Source: a bacterium (GTDB lineage: Bacteria > Patescibacteriota > Minisyncoccia > Minisyncoccales > UBA10102). Taken from it: a stretch of DNA of 22,152 bases. The notes below the pieces were generated by a model that worked only from the letters and a program-made list of their open reading frames with translations, made no database searches and had not been told where the DNA came from. The stretch is from the NCBI GenBank assembly GCA_030647175.1, contig JAUSJU010000038.1, positions 1-22,152 on the forward strand, in the 5' to 3' direction. Below are positions 1 through 6,985 of this stretch, piece after piece. Numbering within the stretch: position 1 is the stretch's first letter; each line of letters begins with the position of its first letter. Position numbers and translations under genes: made by a program.

Positions 1-1
1 C

Positions 2-544
2 AATCTTGAGTTGGACACCTTGATGCTCTTCAAGGACGGAACAGATATCACCGATTCGGTGACTATCAGAAACCAGCTTGGTACGTCTGTTGAAGGAGCA
101 AACGGTGTGTCTGAAACAGGAGACGAAGCAGTCGTCGACAACAGAATCATTGTCGCCTGGACTTCGGGAGCTTCCGGAACAGAAGACATCATTGGTTCTG
201 AAGAAACAGTGACGTATGCCCTGTACGGTACGCCGAGAGCATTCGACACGATCTCTACTGTCGGAACTGACTTGGTGAACTTGAGCCTGATCGGATCTGA
301 AACTGCAGCTGACGTGAGGAAATACTTGGCGCTCTTGAGCACCAACATCTACTCGCTCGCTGCTTCAGCCGGACAGACTGCAGCTTCCTTGAACGGCGGC
401 GGAGACTTTATCTGGTCTGACGAGTCGTCCATCGGAACGGTACCTCACACGGCAGCGGATGACAGCACGGGTTCCAACGACTGGTTCACGGGATATCTCT
501 TGAAGAATCTCGATCTTGGATCAGTAGGCTGGCAAGCCCCGTAA
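2..544 (+). CDS. C-terminal part of a large secreted/surface protein (5' end outside window)
   Basis: The reading frame is open to the left window edge; the TTG at 11 is only an internal Leu codon, so the true start lies upstream. The visible 180 or so residues are acidic, rich in Gly, Ser, Thr and Ala, and have few Lys, no Cys and no membrane segment, as expected of an extracellular beta-rich domain. The end contains GGGDFIWSDESS, then His-Thr, then a DWFTGYLLKNLDL segment. From memory, FIWSD...DW.NGYLVKNLP-like endings are common on big surface proteins of Parcubacteria; I could not run a search to confirm this. It ends with TAA just before a strong terminator, so it closes an upstream transcription unit. 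It could be a substrate of the glycan made by the downstream genes, but that is inference. Exact function is unknown. Confidence 0.7.
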   Translation, partial: NLELDTLMLFKDGTDITDSVTIRNQLGTSVEGANGVSETGDEAVVDNRIIVAWTSGASGTEDIIGSEETVTYALYGTPRAFDTISTVGTDLVNLSLIGSETAADVRKYLALLSTNIYSLAASAGQTAASLNGGGDFIWSDESSIGTVPHTAADDSTGSNDWFTGYLLKNLDLGSVGWQAP

Positions 545-589
545 TCCTGATTGAATCCTGCGCCTCATTCCTTGTGCGAGGCAGAGCAG

Positions 590-625
590 GAAACCAAGAA
601 CCCCCGAAAGGGGGTTTTTGGTTTC
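590..625 (+). terminator. Rho-independent-type hairpin terminator
   Basis: A 16-bp stem (590-605 with 610-625, one G-T wobble) is closed by a GAAA tetraloop at 606-609. The descending arm carries GGGGG followed by TTTTT, so the T-run lies within the stem arm. It sits 46 bp after the stop of the surface protein. The symmetric A/T flanks mean it could work in both directions. A smaller GCCTC/GAGGC stem lies just upstream at 562-582. Confidence 0.85.
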
Positions 626-654
626 ATACGATTCCAAATGATCTAATCTTCTAG

Positions 655-660
655 TACAAT
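655..660 (+). promoter_or_regulatory. Possible -10 box for the small membrane protein
   Basis: TACAAT lies 8 nt before the ATG at 669. The -35 region at the right distance (632-637, TTCCAA) is poor. Position and the preceding terminator both favour a new transcription start here, with a very short or absent leader. Confidence 0.4.
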
Positions 661-668
661 GGAATTAT

Positions 669-1094
669 ATGGACCAACAGAATAAATTCCCTAAAAAGAT
701 CCGGAAATTATTACGCAGGACCTTCCCTGTTCTGGCAGTAGCATTCGTAGGTTACGCTATATACGAAACTTTTGATCCTAACGATATACTAGCGTCTGTT
801 ATGGGAATATCGGCTGTTCTTGGTTTTATAGCCTTGTTTCTATGGACCCTCTCTTTGGCCTATAAAAAATCAGAGGGTACGTTCTGGATTGTTTTCGCAA
901 TATACGGAATAGCCGCTGGATTGATAGAGCTTTCTACGATGGGGGCGTCTGCTATGGAAATATTGGCTGCTCTTGGTTTTGCAGTCTTGTCTCTAGGGAT
1001 CTTTTCTTTGGCCTATAAAAAGTCAGAGCGCGCCTTCTGGATTGTTTTCATGATATTCACGATCGTCTGGGCGTTTGTAAGACTTAACCAATGA
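669..1094 (+). CDS. Small multi-pass membrane protein with an internal 51-residue tandem repeat
   Basis: This 141-residue protein has a basic N-terminus (KFPKKIRKLLRR) and about five hydrophobic segments, near residues 18-34, 43-65, 72-88, 94-115 and 122-138. Residues 19-71 and 72-122 are two copies of one unit, each ending in SLAYKKSE; a third partial copy (FWIVFMIF) closes the protein. The copies also align at DNA level with a fixed 153-nt offset (tctttggcc at 852 and 1005). There is no clear Shine-Dalgarno sequence. It is flanked by a terminator upstream and meets the minus-strand ligase gene tail to tail across 20 bp. I do not recognise the family and see no catalytic motif. The basic start could set the inside orientation. 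Function unknown. Confidence 0.75.
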   Translation: MDQQNKFPKKIRKLLRRTFPVLAVAFVGYAIYETFDPNDILASVMGISAVLGFIALFLWTLSLAYKKSEGTFWIVFAIYGIAAGLIELSTMGASAMEILAALGFAVLSLGIFSLAYKKSERAFWIVFMIFTIVWAFVRLNQ

Positions 1095-1114
1095 ACAGGC
1101 AGAGTCTGTGTGCT

Positions 1115-3415
1115 CTATCTGAGCAGTTTTAAGAACTCCTCCACTTCTGCTTTTGAGGCGGGGTTGTATTCCAGTACTTTGAGCGCTTGTTCTCTTGCTT
1201 TATCGAACTCAAGAAGCTGGTAGTAGGTAAAGGCGAGCGAAGCCCGTAATTGGTAATTGGCGGGTTGGAGAGAAACCATTATCGCATAGATATCAGCTAG
1301 CTTTCCCAGGTCTTGGGAGGTGAGGTACGCCTGGGCCAAGATAGTGAGGGCCGACATGGACTTTTCCGGATAAAACCCTTTTGCTTTTGCTGTTTTAATG
1401 TATTCAGAGCTTTGTTTGTCATCGCCCGCAAATTGCTCCACTATTCCTTTAAGGAACCAGCATTCCCCGGTTTTTTCATTGACGTCAATGCACTCTTGCG
1501 CTTTAGCGCGTGCTCCTTGGTAATCTTGGATGAGAAGGAACGTTTTTATCCAATCAATGTATACCTCCAAGTGTCCCGGGCTTAATTGTCTTGCTTTTTC
1601 GAAGTAGGAGTTTGCCTGGGCGATGCCTTCTGTGCGCTGTTCTGGAGAGAGAGTGCCGGCTTTGCCCTGCTGCTCAATAGAGATGTTGGTGAGTTGCCCC
1701 AAGAATATCCATGTTCTGGTATGGTTGGGCCATGCCTCGGAGGCCTCTTTGAGGGCATCGTATCCTTTCCGTACGGTTTCTGCGTTGCTGAGTGCTCCCT
1801 GATCGTTGCAAAGCTTTAGCGTATCAAAATACTTGAAACGCGTGTAGGGATTCAAGAACGTTTCCTTGCTTTCAAACACCGCCTTGTCTAAGAACTTTAT
1901 TGCGTTCTCGCACTGTCCGGTCTTCGCAAGAATGATTCCCAGATTCAGGTCCTCATTTATCAGCAGGGGCTGCAGAGCATAGTTCCAGCTGAACCACGCA
2001 AGGAATACGGCGAATCCGAGGAGCGCCACCTTTTTCTGGATTCCTCGTGTTGGAGACGGCGCTTGCGTTTCTTCCTCCGTTTCTTTTGAGTCGGTATGAA
2101 TGAGGAAGAGGCAGTAGGACACAAGAAGAGAGGAAATGATGAATGTGGAGAACGCATCAAACGAGAAAAAGTCTGTCACCAGATATCCTATAAACGTTGC
2201 CTGAATGCCGTGGATCAAGGCTTTCTGGTCGGGACGCCTTTCTTTTATCTTCTGCAGCTGCATAAAGAGCACGGCAAAAAGGGCAAAATAGAGCAGGGCG
2301 GCCGGGATTCCTGCCTGCGTTGCAATGTCTAAGAAGGAATTGTGGGCTCTGTCCCACCAGCTGTTTGGAGTTTCCTGAATAAGCTGGATGCCAGGAAGTC
2401 TGGGATCATAGTTGCGATCAAAAGCAACCTCAAAATTCTCCGGACCATATCCCAGCAGAGGCCTTTCCTTGAGCGACTGCCAGGCTATCTGCCACGTGGA
2501 AAAACGAGGATCTTGAAGAAAGGAATTGATGCTCATCCTCTTCGTTATTCCAAGGAGCGTATTGTTTTCTTGTATGAATCTTGGAAGAGCGTCTACCAGG
2601 GTTACGTTGACAAAGTAGACCGATGCGAACGTCATAGTTGCCAGAACAGCGAAAAGTCCCTTGAGCAAATGAGCCCGCAGAGGATTCTTAAAGGGGTAGA
2701 AGATTAGGAAAAATGAGAATCCGAAAGCTAATCCCACATAGGATGATCTGCTTTGCGTGATGAGGATTACGAAGAGGAAGAGAGCAACAAGGGAGAAATA
2801 GAGGATCTTTTTTACCGGAACACTCTCTTTTATAGCCAAGGCCAAGACGGTGAATACGAAAAACATGAGGTACATGGCGAGCAAGATAGGATTTCCCAAG
2901 GAGCTCGTGGGCCGTTCTCCTGTTTTGACAAAGATTTCAGTAAACAATCCCTGCCATTGTATGAGAGCCATCATGCTTACCAATACCGCAATACCAGTAG
3001 CAAAAGCCCACGTTCTGTTCCAGTCTTTGGATTTGAGAATGAGAAATGCGAGAACTGCGAATAGGATATATGAGGCGAAATTAACCATTCCTCCCGACCG
3101 GAACGGGGAACCCCAGATACTGAAGGTGTGATCAAAAGAAAAAAGCGTCGCCAGCAGGAATAATCCCAAGATTCCGAGAAGGATCAGGAATCCGGCACCC
3201 TCCTTCTTTCTCCATTCTATCTTTCGGAGGTTTTGCGGATGAAAGAACAATATGGCTCCGGCAATAATGACCTCAAGACAGAGAAGCACACGGAATACCA
3301 GGGTTTTTCCCCAGTCAGGAGGAGAGAACAAGGGAGGTAAACTCAAGAGAGGGAGGGCAAGTACGAGGAGCATGCATACGAAAAATGCACGAGAAAGAGT
3401 CTGGTAAGAAATCAT
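1115..3415 (-). CDS. Wzy/O-antigen-ligase-family polytopic membrane protein with C-terminal TPR region
   Basis: The 766-residue protein has about 11-12 hydrophobic segments in residues 8-440 and one more near 463-482, then a soluble helical-repeat region to the end. Ligase-type landmarks include TQSRSSYVGL (220-229), LGYGPENF (321-328) and RAHNSFLDIATQAG (356-369). The last resembles the conserved His-Asn-x-x-Leu loop of the Wzy_C/WaaL family, where the His and Arg are functionally important. Residues from about 490 to 766 hold TPR-like helical pairs, for example near 655-680 and 722-750. Family members polymerise glycans or transfer them from lipid carrier to lipid or protein on the outer face of the membrane. 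A TPR tail is common in protein-O-oligosaccharyltransferase-like and CPR versions. The gene is divergent from 3431 and shares its promoter region. Polymerase versus ligase cannot be decided here. Confidence 0.85.
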   Translation of the reverse strand: MISYQTLSRAFFVCMLLVLALPLLSLPPLFSPPDWGKTLVFRVLLCLEVIIAGAILFFHPQNLRKIEWRKKEGAGFLILLGILGLFLLATLFSFDHTFSIWGSPFRSGGMVNFASYILFAVLAFLILKSKDWNRTWAFATGIAVLVSMMALIQWQGLFTEIFVKTGERPTSSLGNPILLAMYLMFFVFTVLALAIKESVPVKKILYFSLVALFLFVILITQSRSSYVGLAFGFSFFLIFYPFKNPLRAHLLKGLFAVLATMTFASVYFVNVTLVDALPRFIQENNTLLGITKRMSINSFLQDPRFSTWQIAWQSLKERPLLGYGPENFEVAFDRNYDPRLPGIQLIQETPNSWWDRAHNSFLDIATQAGIPAALLYFALFAVLFMQLQKIKERRPDQKALIHGIQATFIGYLVTDFFSFDAFSTFIISSLLVSYCLFLIHTDSKETEEETQAPSPTRGIQKKVALLGFAVFLAWFSWNYALQPLLINEDLNLGIILAKTGQCENAIKFLDKAVFESKETFLNPYTRFKYFDTLKLCNDQGALSNAETVRKGYDALKEASEAWPNHTRTWIFLGQLTNISIEQQGKAGTLSPEQRTEGIAQANSYFEKARQLSPGHLEVYIDWIKTFLLIQDYQGARAKAQECIDVNEKTGECWFLKGIVEQFAGDDKQSSEYIKTAKAKGFYPEKSMSALTILAQAYLTSQDLGKLADIYAIMVSLQPANYQLRASLAFTYYQLLEFDKAREQALKVLEYNPASKAEVEEFLKLLR

Positions 3416-3419
3416 ATTC

Positions 3420-3425
3420 TATGAT
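3420..3425 (+). promoter_or_regulatory. Possible -10 box for the dehydrogenase-like gene
   Basis: TATGAT ends 5 nt before the ATG at 3431. No good -35 is visible. It overlaps the divergent promoter of the minus-strand ligase gene, so the two genes probably share a compact bidirectional control region of about 30 bp. Confidence 0.35.
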
Positions 3426-3452
3426 ATACCATGAACTATATGAAAACAGCAA
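3423..3452 (-). promoter_or_regulatory. Promoter for the Wzy/ligase gene (extended -10)
   Basis: Read on the minus strand: TTGCTG (3452-3447), an 18-bp spacer, then TATATC (3428-3423) preceded by TGG, giving an extended -10. Only 7 nt separate the -10 from the ATG at 3415, so transcription would begin almost at the start codon. The element overlaps the first codons of the divergent gene at 3431. Confidence 0.5.
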
Positions 3453-4180
3453 ACGTAGGCATTTTAGGGTATGGAGAGGTAGGGCAGGCGATCGCGAAGT
3501 TCTATTCCAATCCGAAGATTAAGGATTTGAAACGGGATGACGGCCTAAAAGGCGTCGAAATTCTTCACGTATGCATTCCCTGGAGCCGCAACTTTCTTCC
3601 TATCGTAAAAAAAGCAATACGGGATATCCGTCCCAAGCTTGTTATAGTTCACTCCACCGTGCCTCCTGGTACCACAAAGAAACTGGGAAAGAATGCGGTA
3701 CATAGCCCGATCAGAGGAGTCCATCCGAACCTCTTTTTGGGCATCAAGACGTTCGTAAAGTATATAGGAGCAGATGACAAGAAGGCAGGAAAGCAGGCAG
3801 AGGCCCATCTCCGGAGCCTCGGCATGAAGACAAAGCTCGTCTTTCCTTCATCGGCAACCGAGATCGGCAAGCTTTTAGATACCACCTATTACGGATTGTG
3901 CATTGCATGGCACGGGGAGATGAAGAAGATATGCGACAAGCTCGGCGTAGACTTTGAGGATGCGGTGGTTGATTTTAATACGACATACAATCAGGGGTAC
4001 GTCACGTTGGGCAAGCCGAACGTCGTGCGCCCGGTGCTCTATGCTCCCGAAGGCTTTATCGGAGGCCATTGCGTCATTCCCAATGCGGAAATCCTCAGTT
4101 CTCAATATCAAAGCAAGGCATTGGACCTGGTATTGCAATACGCACCAAAGAAAAAGAAGAGCAAGAAAAGGAGGGGATAG
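3431..4180 (+). CDS. Short UDP-glucose/GDP-mannose dehydrogenase-like NAD-binding protein
   Basis: The N-terminus carries a Rossmann NAD motif, GYGEVG (residues 14-19), followed by HSTVPPGTT (about 74-82), both typical of the UDP-glucose/GDP-mannose 6-dehydrogenase family. A middle helix has EIGKLLDTTYYG (about 145-156), at the place of the catalytic Lys/Asn helix; the usual Asn is replaced by Asp. GGHCVIPN (about 211-218) matches the GGHC-I-P active-site cysteine loop. At 249 residues it is far shorter than the usual 400-450, because the C-terminal nucleotide-sugar-binding domain is missing; the protein stops in a Lys/Arg-rich tail (KKKKSKKRRG). It may therefore oxidise an unusual substrate, work with a separate partner, or be a relic. 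A second ATG at 3440 is an alternative start. It is head to head with the ligase gene. Confidence 0.75.
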   Translation: MNYMKTANVGILGYGEVGQAIAKFYSNPKIKDLKRDDGLKGVEILHVCIPWSRNFLPIVKKAIRDIRPKLVIVHSTVPPGTTKKLGKNAVHSPIRGVHPNLFLGIKTFVKYIGADDKKAGKQAEAHLRSLGMKTKLVFPSSATEIGKLLDTTYYGLCIAWHGEMKKICDKLGVDFEDAVVDFNTTYNQGYVTLGKPNVVRPVLYAPEGFIGGHCVIPNAEILSSQYQSKALDLVLQYAPKKKKSKKRRG

Positions 4181-4203
4181 AGGTATTAAGGTTATGGGTT
4201 CTC

Positions 4204-4231
4204 TTGACAGGGTTTGATCTAAGTATATACT
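4204..4231 (+). promoter_or_regulatory. Near-consensus sigma-70 promoter upstream of mazEF
   Basis: A perfect TTGACA (4204-4209), a 16-bp spacer and TATACT (4226-4231) form the best promoter in the window. The expected start of transcription is near 4238, about 18 nt before the mazE ATG. No terminator is visible after mazF, so this promoter may also feed pseB and pseC. Confidence 0.8.
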
Positions 4232-4241
4232 AAGTATATAC
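4219..4241 (+). repeat. Tandem 11-bp repeat/operator overlapping the mazEF promoter
   Basis: CTAAGTATATA occurs twice in tandem (4219-4229 and 4230-4240). Each copy contributes a perfect palindrome GTATATAC (4223-4230 and 4234-4241), so the two sites are 11 bp apart, about one helical turn. They cover the -10 box and likely start site. This is the expected placement for autorepression by an AbrB-fold antitoxin such as MazE; the binding itself is inference. Confidence 0.65.
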
Positions 4242-4255
4242 ATTGAAACTTGCAT

Positions 4256-4504
4256 ATGGAAACAAAGATTACGAAATGGGGAAACAGCTTTGCGGTGCGC
4301 CTTCCTAAGGAGGCTGCTCTGGAATTGCTGCGAATAGGCAATAAGGTGAAGGTCCTTTCTGAAAAAAGGCAGATTGTTATCAGGGCGATTTCTGCTACTA
4401 AAAAAGTAGAAACCTTGCAAGGCCTTGTGGATCGTATCGGAGAAGATAACAAACCAGGACTTTTTATGTTGCGGGACAAGCCCCGTGGCAAAGAAATATG
4501 GTGA
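4256..4504 (+). CDS. mazE: MazE/AbrB-type antitoxin
   Basis: The 82-residue protein begins METKITKWGNSFAVRLPKE, the classic swapped-hairpin AbrB/MazE DNA-binding start (K-W-G-N-S-x-A-x-R-L-P). The rest (KVKVLSEKRQIVIRAI, then a polar tail to about residue 82) fits the beta strands and the toxin-binding C-terminus. I chose the ATG at 4256 rather than the in-frame TTG at 4250, because the family begins directly before the K-I-x-K-W-G-N motif. Its stop overlaps the mazF start by 7 nt (ATGGTGA), the usual antitoxin-first arrangement with translational coupling. It likely neutralises the downstream RNase and represses its own promoter through the repeats at 4219-4241. There is no Shine-Dalgarno sequence. 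Confidence 0.9.
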   Translation: METKITKWGNSFAVRLPKEAALELLRIGNKVKVLSEKRQIVIRAISATKKVETLQGLVDRIGEDNKPGLFMLRDKPRGKEIW

Positions 4505-4842
4505 ATCCTCCATACATTCCGAGCAGAGGAGATATCGTTTGGGTAGATTTTGATCCTCAACGGGGACACGAACAGGCGGGCAGAAGGCCAGCTCTTACTG
4601 TTTCGCCCCAAACATATAATAGAAAAGCCGGGCTCGCTCTTATGTGCCCCATCACCTCAAAGATTAAAGATTATCCATTTGAAGTTTCCGTGAAACAGAA
4701 TACCATTCAGGGGGCTGTGTTAGCTGACCAGATTCAAAGTCTTGACTGGTCAGAGCGCAACGCTCGATTTATTGAAAAGATAGATGCTCCTTTGCTAGAG
4801 AGCATACAGCAAAAACTTCTTTTGCTTATTACAGAAGGATAG
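4498..4842 (+). CDS. mazF: MazF/PemK-family endoribonuclease toxin
   Basis: The 114-residue protein has the full family pattern: RGDIVWVDFDPQRGHEQAGRRPALTVSP near the start, where the G-H-E-Q-x-G-x-R-P block holds the conserved Arg. CPITSKIKDYPFEV in the middle supplies the Thr/Ser of the active site, and AVLADQIQSLDW follows, leading to a short helical end. MazF toxins cleave mRNA at short sequence motifs and stop growth when the antitoxin is lost. Length is normal and no key residue appears missing, so the toxin looks intact. The start ATG at 4498 overlaps mazE; GTG at 4501 is an alternative. It is followed only 14 nt later by pseB on the same strand. Confidence 0.93.
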   Translation: MVNPPYIPSRGDIVWVDFDPQRGHEQAGRRPALTVSPQTYNRKAGLALMCPITSKIKDYPFEVSVKQNTIQGAVLADQIQSLDWSERNARFIEKIDAPLLESIQQKLLLLITEG

Positions 4843-4856
4843 AATCTTTTATTTCT

Positions 4857-5840
4857 ATGATATTTCAAGGCAAAACAATTTTGGTGACGGGGGGAGCGGG
4901 ATCTTTCGGACAGAAGTTTACCGAGCTCATCCTGAAAGAGCACGATCCTTCGGTGGTGCGTATTTTTGATAATAATGAGTTAGCGCTCGTGGAAATGGAG
5001 CGCAGGTTTGCAGACAGTAGAATCCGTTTTTTCCTTGGAGATGTGCGGGACAAGAATCGTCTAGAACGCGCCATGGCAGATGTTGATATCGTGGTGCACG
5101 CAGCGGCGTTAAAGCATATTCCCGTGTGTGAATATAACCCGATTGAGGCGGTGCGCACTAATATTGAAGGAGCCGTGAATGTTATTGATGCCGCTATTGA
5201 CCAGGGAGTGCCATTGGTCATGAATATCGGCACGGATAAATCGGTGCAGTCTGCGAACCTCTATGGAGCAACGAAAATGGGTGCAGAGCGCCTATTCGTC
5301 CAGGGAAACGTGTACGGGGCGCGCAAGAATGTGCGATTGGGATCTGCACGATACGGCAACGTGATCGCTTCTTCGGGATCTGTCATCCCTCTATTCATGG
5401 AACAGCGAAAAACGGGGGAAGTCACCGTAACTGATGAGCGCATGACCAGGTTCTGGATATCGCTGGACGAAGGAGTCCGTTTCGTCATCAGATGCATTGA
5501 GCGTATGCATGGAGGAGAGGTATTCGTGCCGAAAGTTGCCAGCATGAAGCTTTTAGATCTTGCTCAGACGATAGCCCCGGAAGCCAAGGTGAAAATCGTC
5601 GGTATCAGACCCGGAGAGAAACTTCACGAAACGCTCATTACCGAAGAGGAGGCGAGGCGCACGAAAGAGATTGACGACGCGTACGTGATCACCCCTGAGT
5701 TTTCTTTTTGGAAGGAGGAAAACTGGAAAGAGGGAAAGCAGGTTCCCGCAGACTTCTCCTACCGGAGCGATCAGAACAGCCAGACTATCACCAAGGAAGA
5801 CATGAAGAAAATGGTGGATGCCATGGGACATGAGGCATGA
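4857..5840 (+). CDS. pseB: UDP-N-acetylglucosamine 4,6-dehydratase, PseB-like
   Basis: This 327-residue short-chain dehydrogenase/reductase has the NADP-binding TGGAGSFG (residues 11-18) and AAALKHIPVCEYNP (about 83-96). The catalytic TDK (126-128) and Y136-x3-K140 are in NIGTDKS...NLYGATK, and the typical MTRFWI, GGEVFVPK and GIRPGEKLHE blocks follow. PseB acts on UDP-GlcNAc, removing water across C4-C6 and inverting C5; this is the first step to pseudaminic acid. All residues needed appear present. The second catalytic stretch reads GTDK rather than the usual STDK. Its stop overlaps the next start in ATGA, so it is translationally coupled to the aminotransferase that uses its product. TAGAAT at 4840-4845 is only a weak promoter candidate; readthrough from mazEF is plausible. 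Confidence 0.92.
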   Translation: MIFQGKTILVTGGAGSFGQKFTELILKEHDPSVVRIFDNNELALVEMERRFADSRIRFFLGDVRDKNRLERAMADVDIVVHAAALKHIPVCEYNPIEAVRTNIEGAVNVIDAAIDQGVPLVMNIGTDKSVQSANLYGATKMGAERLFVQGNVYGARKNVRLGSARYGNVIASSGSVIPLFMEQRKTGEVTVTDERMTRFWISLDEGVRFVIRCIERMHGGEVFVPKVASMKLLDLAQTIAPEAKVKIVGIRPGEKLHETLITEEEARRTKEIDDAYVITPEFSFWKEENWKEGKQVPADFSYRSDQNSQTITKEDMKKMVDAMGHEA

Positions 5841-6985
5841 AAAAAGTTCTTCCCTACGGCCATCAGTCAATAGACGGGAACGACATCGCTTCCGTTGTGC
5901 GCGTATTGAAGAGCGATTGGATTACTCAGGGGCCTGTCGTAGATCAATTTGAACGATCGGTGGCAACGTATTGCAATGCAAGGTATGCGGTGGCGTTTTC
6001 TTCGGGAACCGCAGCTCTGCACGCAGCATATGCCGTTGCCGGCATTGGACCTGGAAACGAAGTCATCACTACTCCTATGACATTTGCCGCTACCGCAAAT
6101 GCCGTTGTGTATTGCGGAGGAAAACCCGTGTTTGCCGATATCCAGGAAGATACGTTGAATATCAGCCCCGAAGAAATCAAAAAGAAGATCACGAAACGAA
6201 CCAAAGCAATAGCAGTAGTTGATTTTGCCGGCCACCCGGTAGAATTAGACGCCATACGGAAGATCGCAAAAGCACGGAATCTTCTGGTCATTGAAGACGC
6301 AGCCCATGCACTGGGGTCAACATACAAAGGAAAGAACATAGGATCCTTGTCTGACATGACCATATTCAGCTTTCATCCGGTAAAGGCAATTACCACGGGA
6401 GAAGGAGGAATGGTTGTTACCAATAAGAAAGATTTCTACGAAAAGCTCATGACTTTTCGCAGCCACGGCATCGTGAAGAAGCCTGAAAAGGGAGGATGGT
6501 ACTACGAGATAGAGACATTAGGGAACAACTACCGCATCACCGATTTTCAATGCGCACTTGGCCTGAGCCAGATGAAAAAGCTCGGGAAGTTCGTTCAGAG
6601 GAGAAGAGAGATCGTACAGCAATACAACAAAGCATTTAGATCAATGCAAGAGATTGTGACTCCTGTTGAAAAAGCATATGCGAAATCTGCCTACCATATA
6701 TACGTTATACGGCTTCGCTTGGAACGGTTGCGAGTAGGTAGAAAAGAAGTGTTTGATGCGTTACGCAAGAAGGGCATTGGCGTGCAGGTGCACTACGTCC
6801 CTGTCCACCTCCATCCTTTTTACAAGAAAACATTCGGATATAAACAAGGGGATTTTCCTGAAGCTGAGGCGTACTACGAAACGGCTATCACCCTGCCCCT
6901 TTTCCCAGGGATGACTTCAGGGCAGGTAAAAAGCGTGGTGAAAGCAGTAAAGGAAGTGCTCTCTCAGTTTAGGAAAAGGCGTTAA
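5837..6985 (+). CDS. pseC: DegT/DnrJ/EryC1-family PLP aminotransferase, PseC-like
   Basis: The 382-residue protein opens with PYGHQSIDGNDI and LKSDWITQGP, typical of PseC. SSGTAALHAA follows, then the VIEDAAHALG stretch (about 151-160) that holds the PLP-ring Asp. FSFHPVKAITTGEGG supplies the Schiff-base lysine, K183. WYYEIETLGNNYRITDFQCALG and the C-terminal VHYVPVHLHPFY block complete the family pattern. PseC transfers an amino group from glutamate to C4 of the PseB product. Its start is in a 4-nt overlap with pseB, matching the consecutive reactions. The gene ends against the minus-strand SpsF-like gene, sharing the TTAA stop. A generic DegT aminotransferase for another 4-keto sugar is possible, but pairing with PseB makes PseC the best call. 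Confidence 0.92.
   Translation: MKKVLPYGHQSIDGNDIASVVRVLKSDWITQGPVVDQFERSVATYCNARYAVAFSSGTAALHAAYAVAGIGPGNEVITTPMTFAATANAVVYCGGKPVFADIQEDTLNISPEEIKKKITKRTKAIAVVDFAGHPVELDAIRKIAKARNLLVIEDAAHALGSTYKGKNIGSLSDMTIFSFHPVKAITTGEGGMVVTNKKDFYEKLMTFRSHGIVKKPEKGGWYYEIETLGNNYRITDFQCALGLSQMKKLGKFVQRRREIVQQYNKAFRSMQEIVTPVEKAYAKSAYHIYVIRLRLERLRVGRKEVFDALRKKGIGVQVHYVPVHLHPFYKKTFGYKQGDFPEAEAYYETAITLPLFPGMTSGQVKSVVKAVKEVLSQFRKRR

Noticed and set aside
1095..1114. Terminator between the convergent genes at 1094 and 1115
   Set aside because: No convincing stem followed by a T-run is visible in or beside the 20-bp gap.
4219..4241. CRISPR-like tandem repeat
   Set aside because: There are only two 11-bp copies with no spacers, and the location over a promoter fits an operator instead.
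3875..4513. 212-residue minus-strand open frame
   Set aside because: It is antisense to the dehydrogenase-like gene and mazE, both with clear motifs; it has no recognisable domain and covers the mazEF promoter.
4840..4845. TAGAAT as a promoter for pseB
   Set aside because: No acceptable -35 lies 16-18 bp upstream; kept only as a weak possibility.
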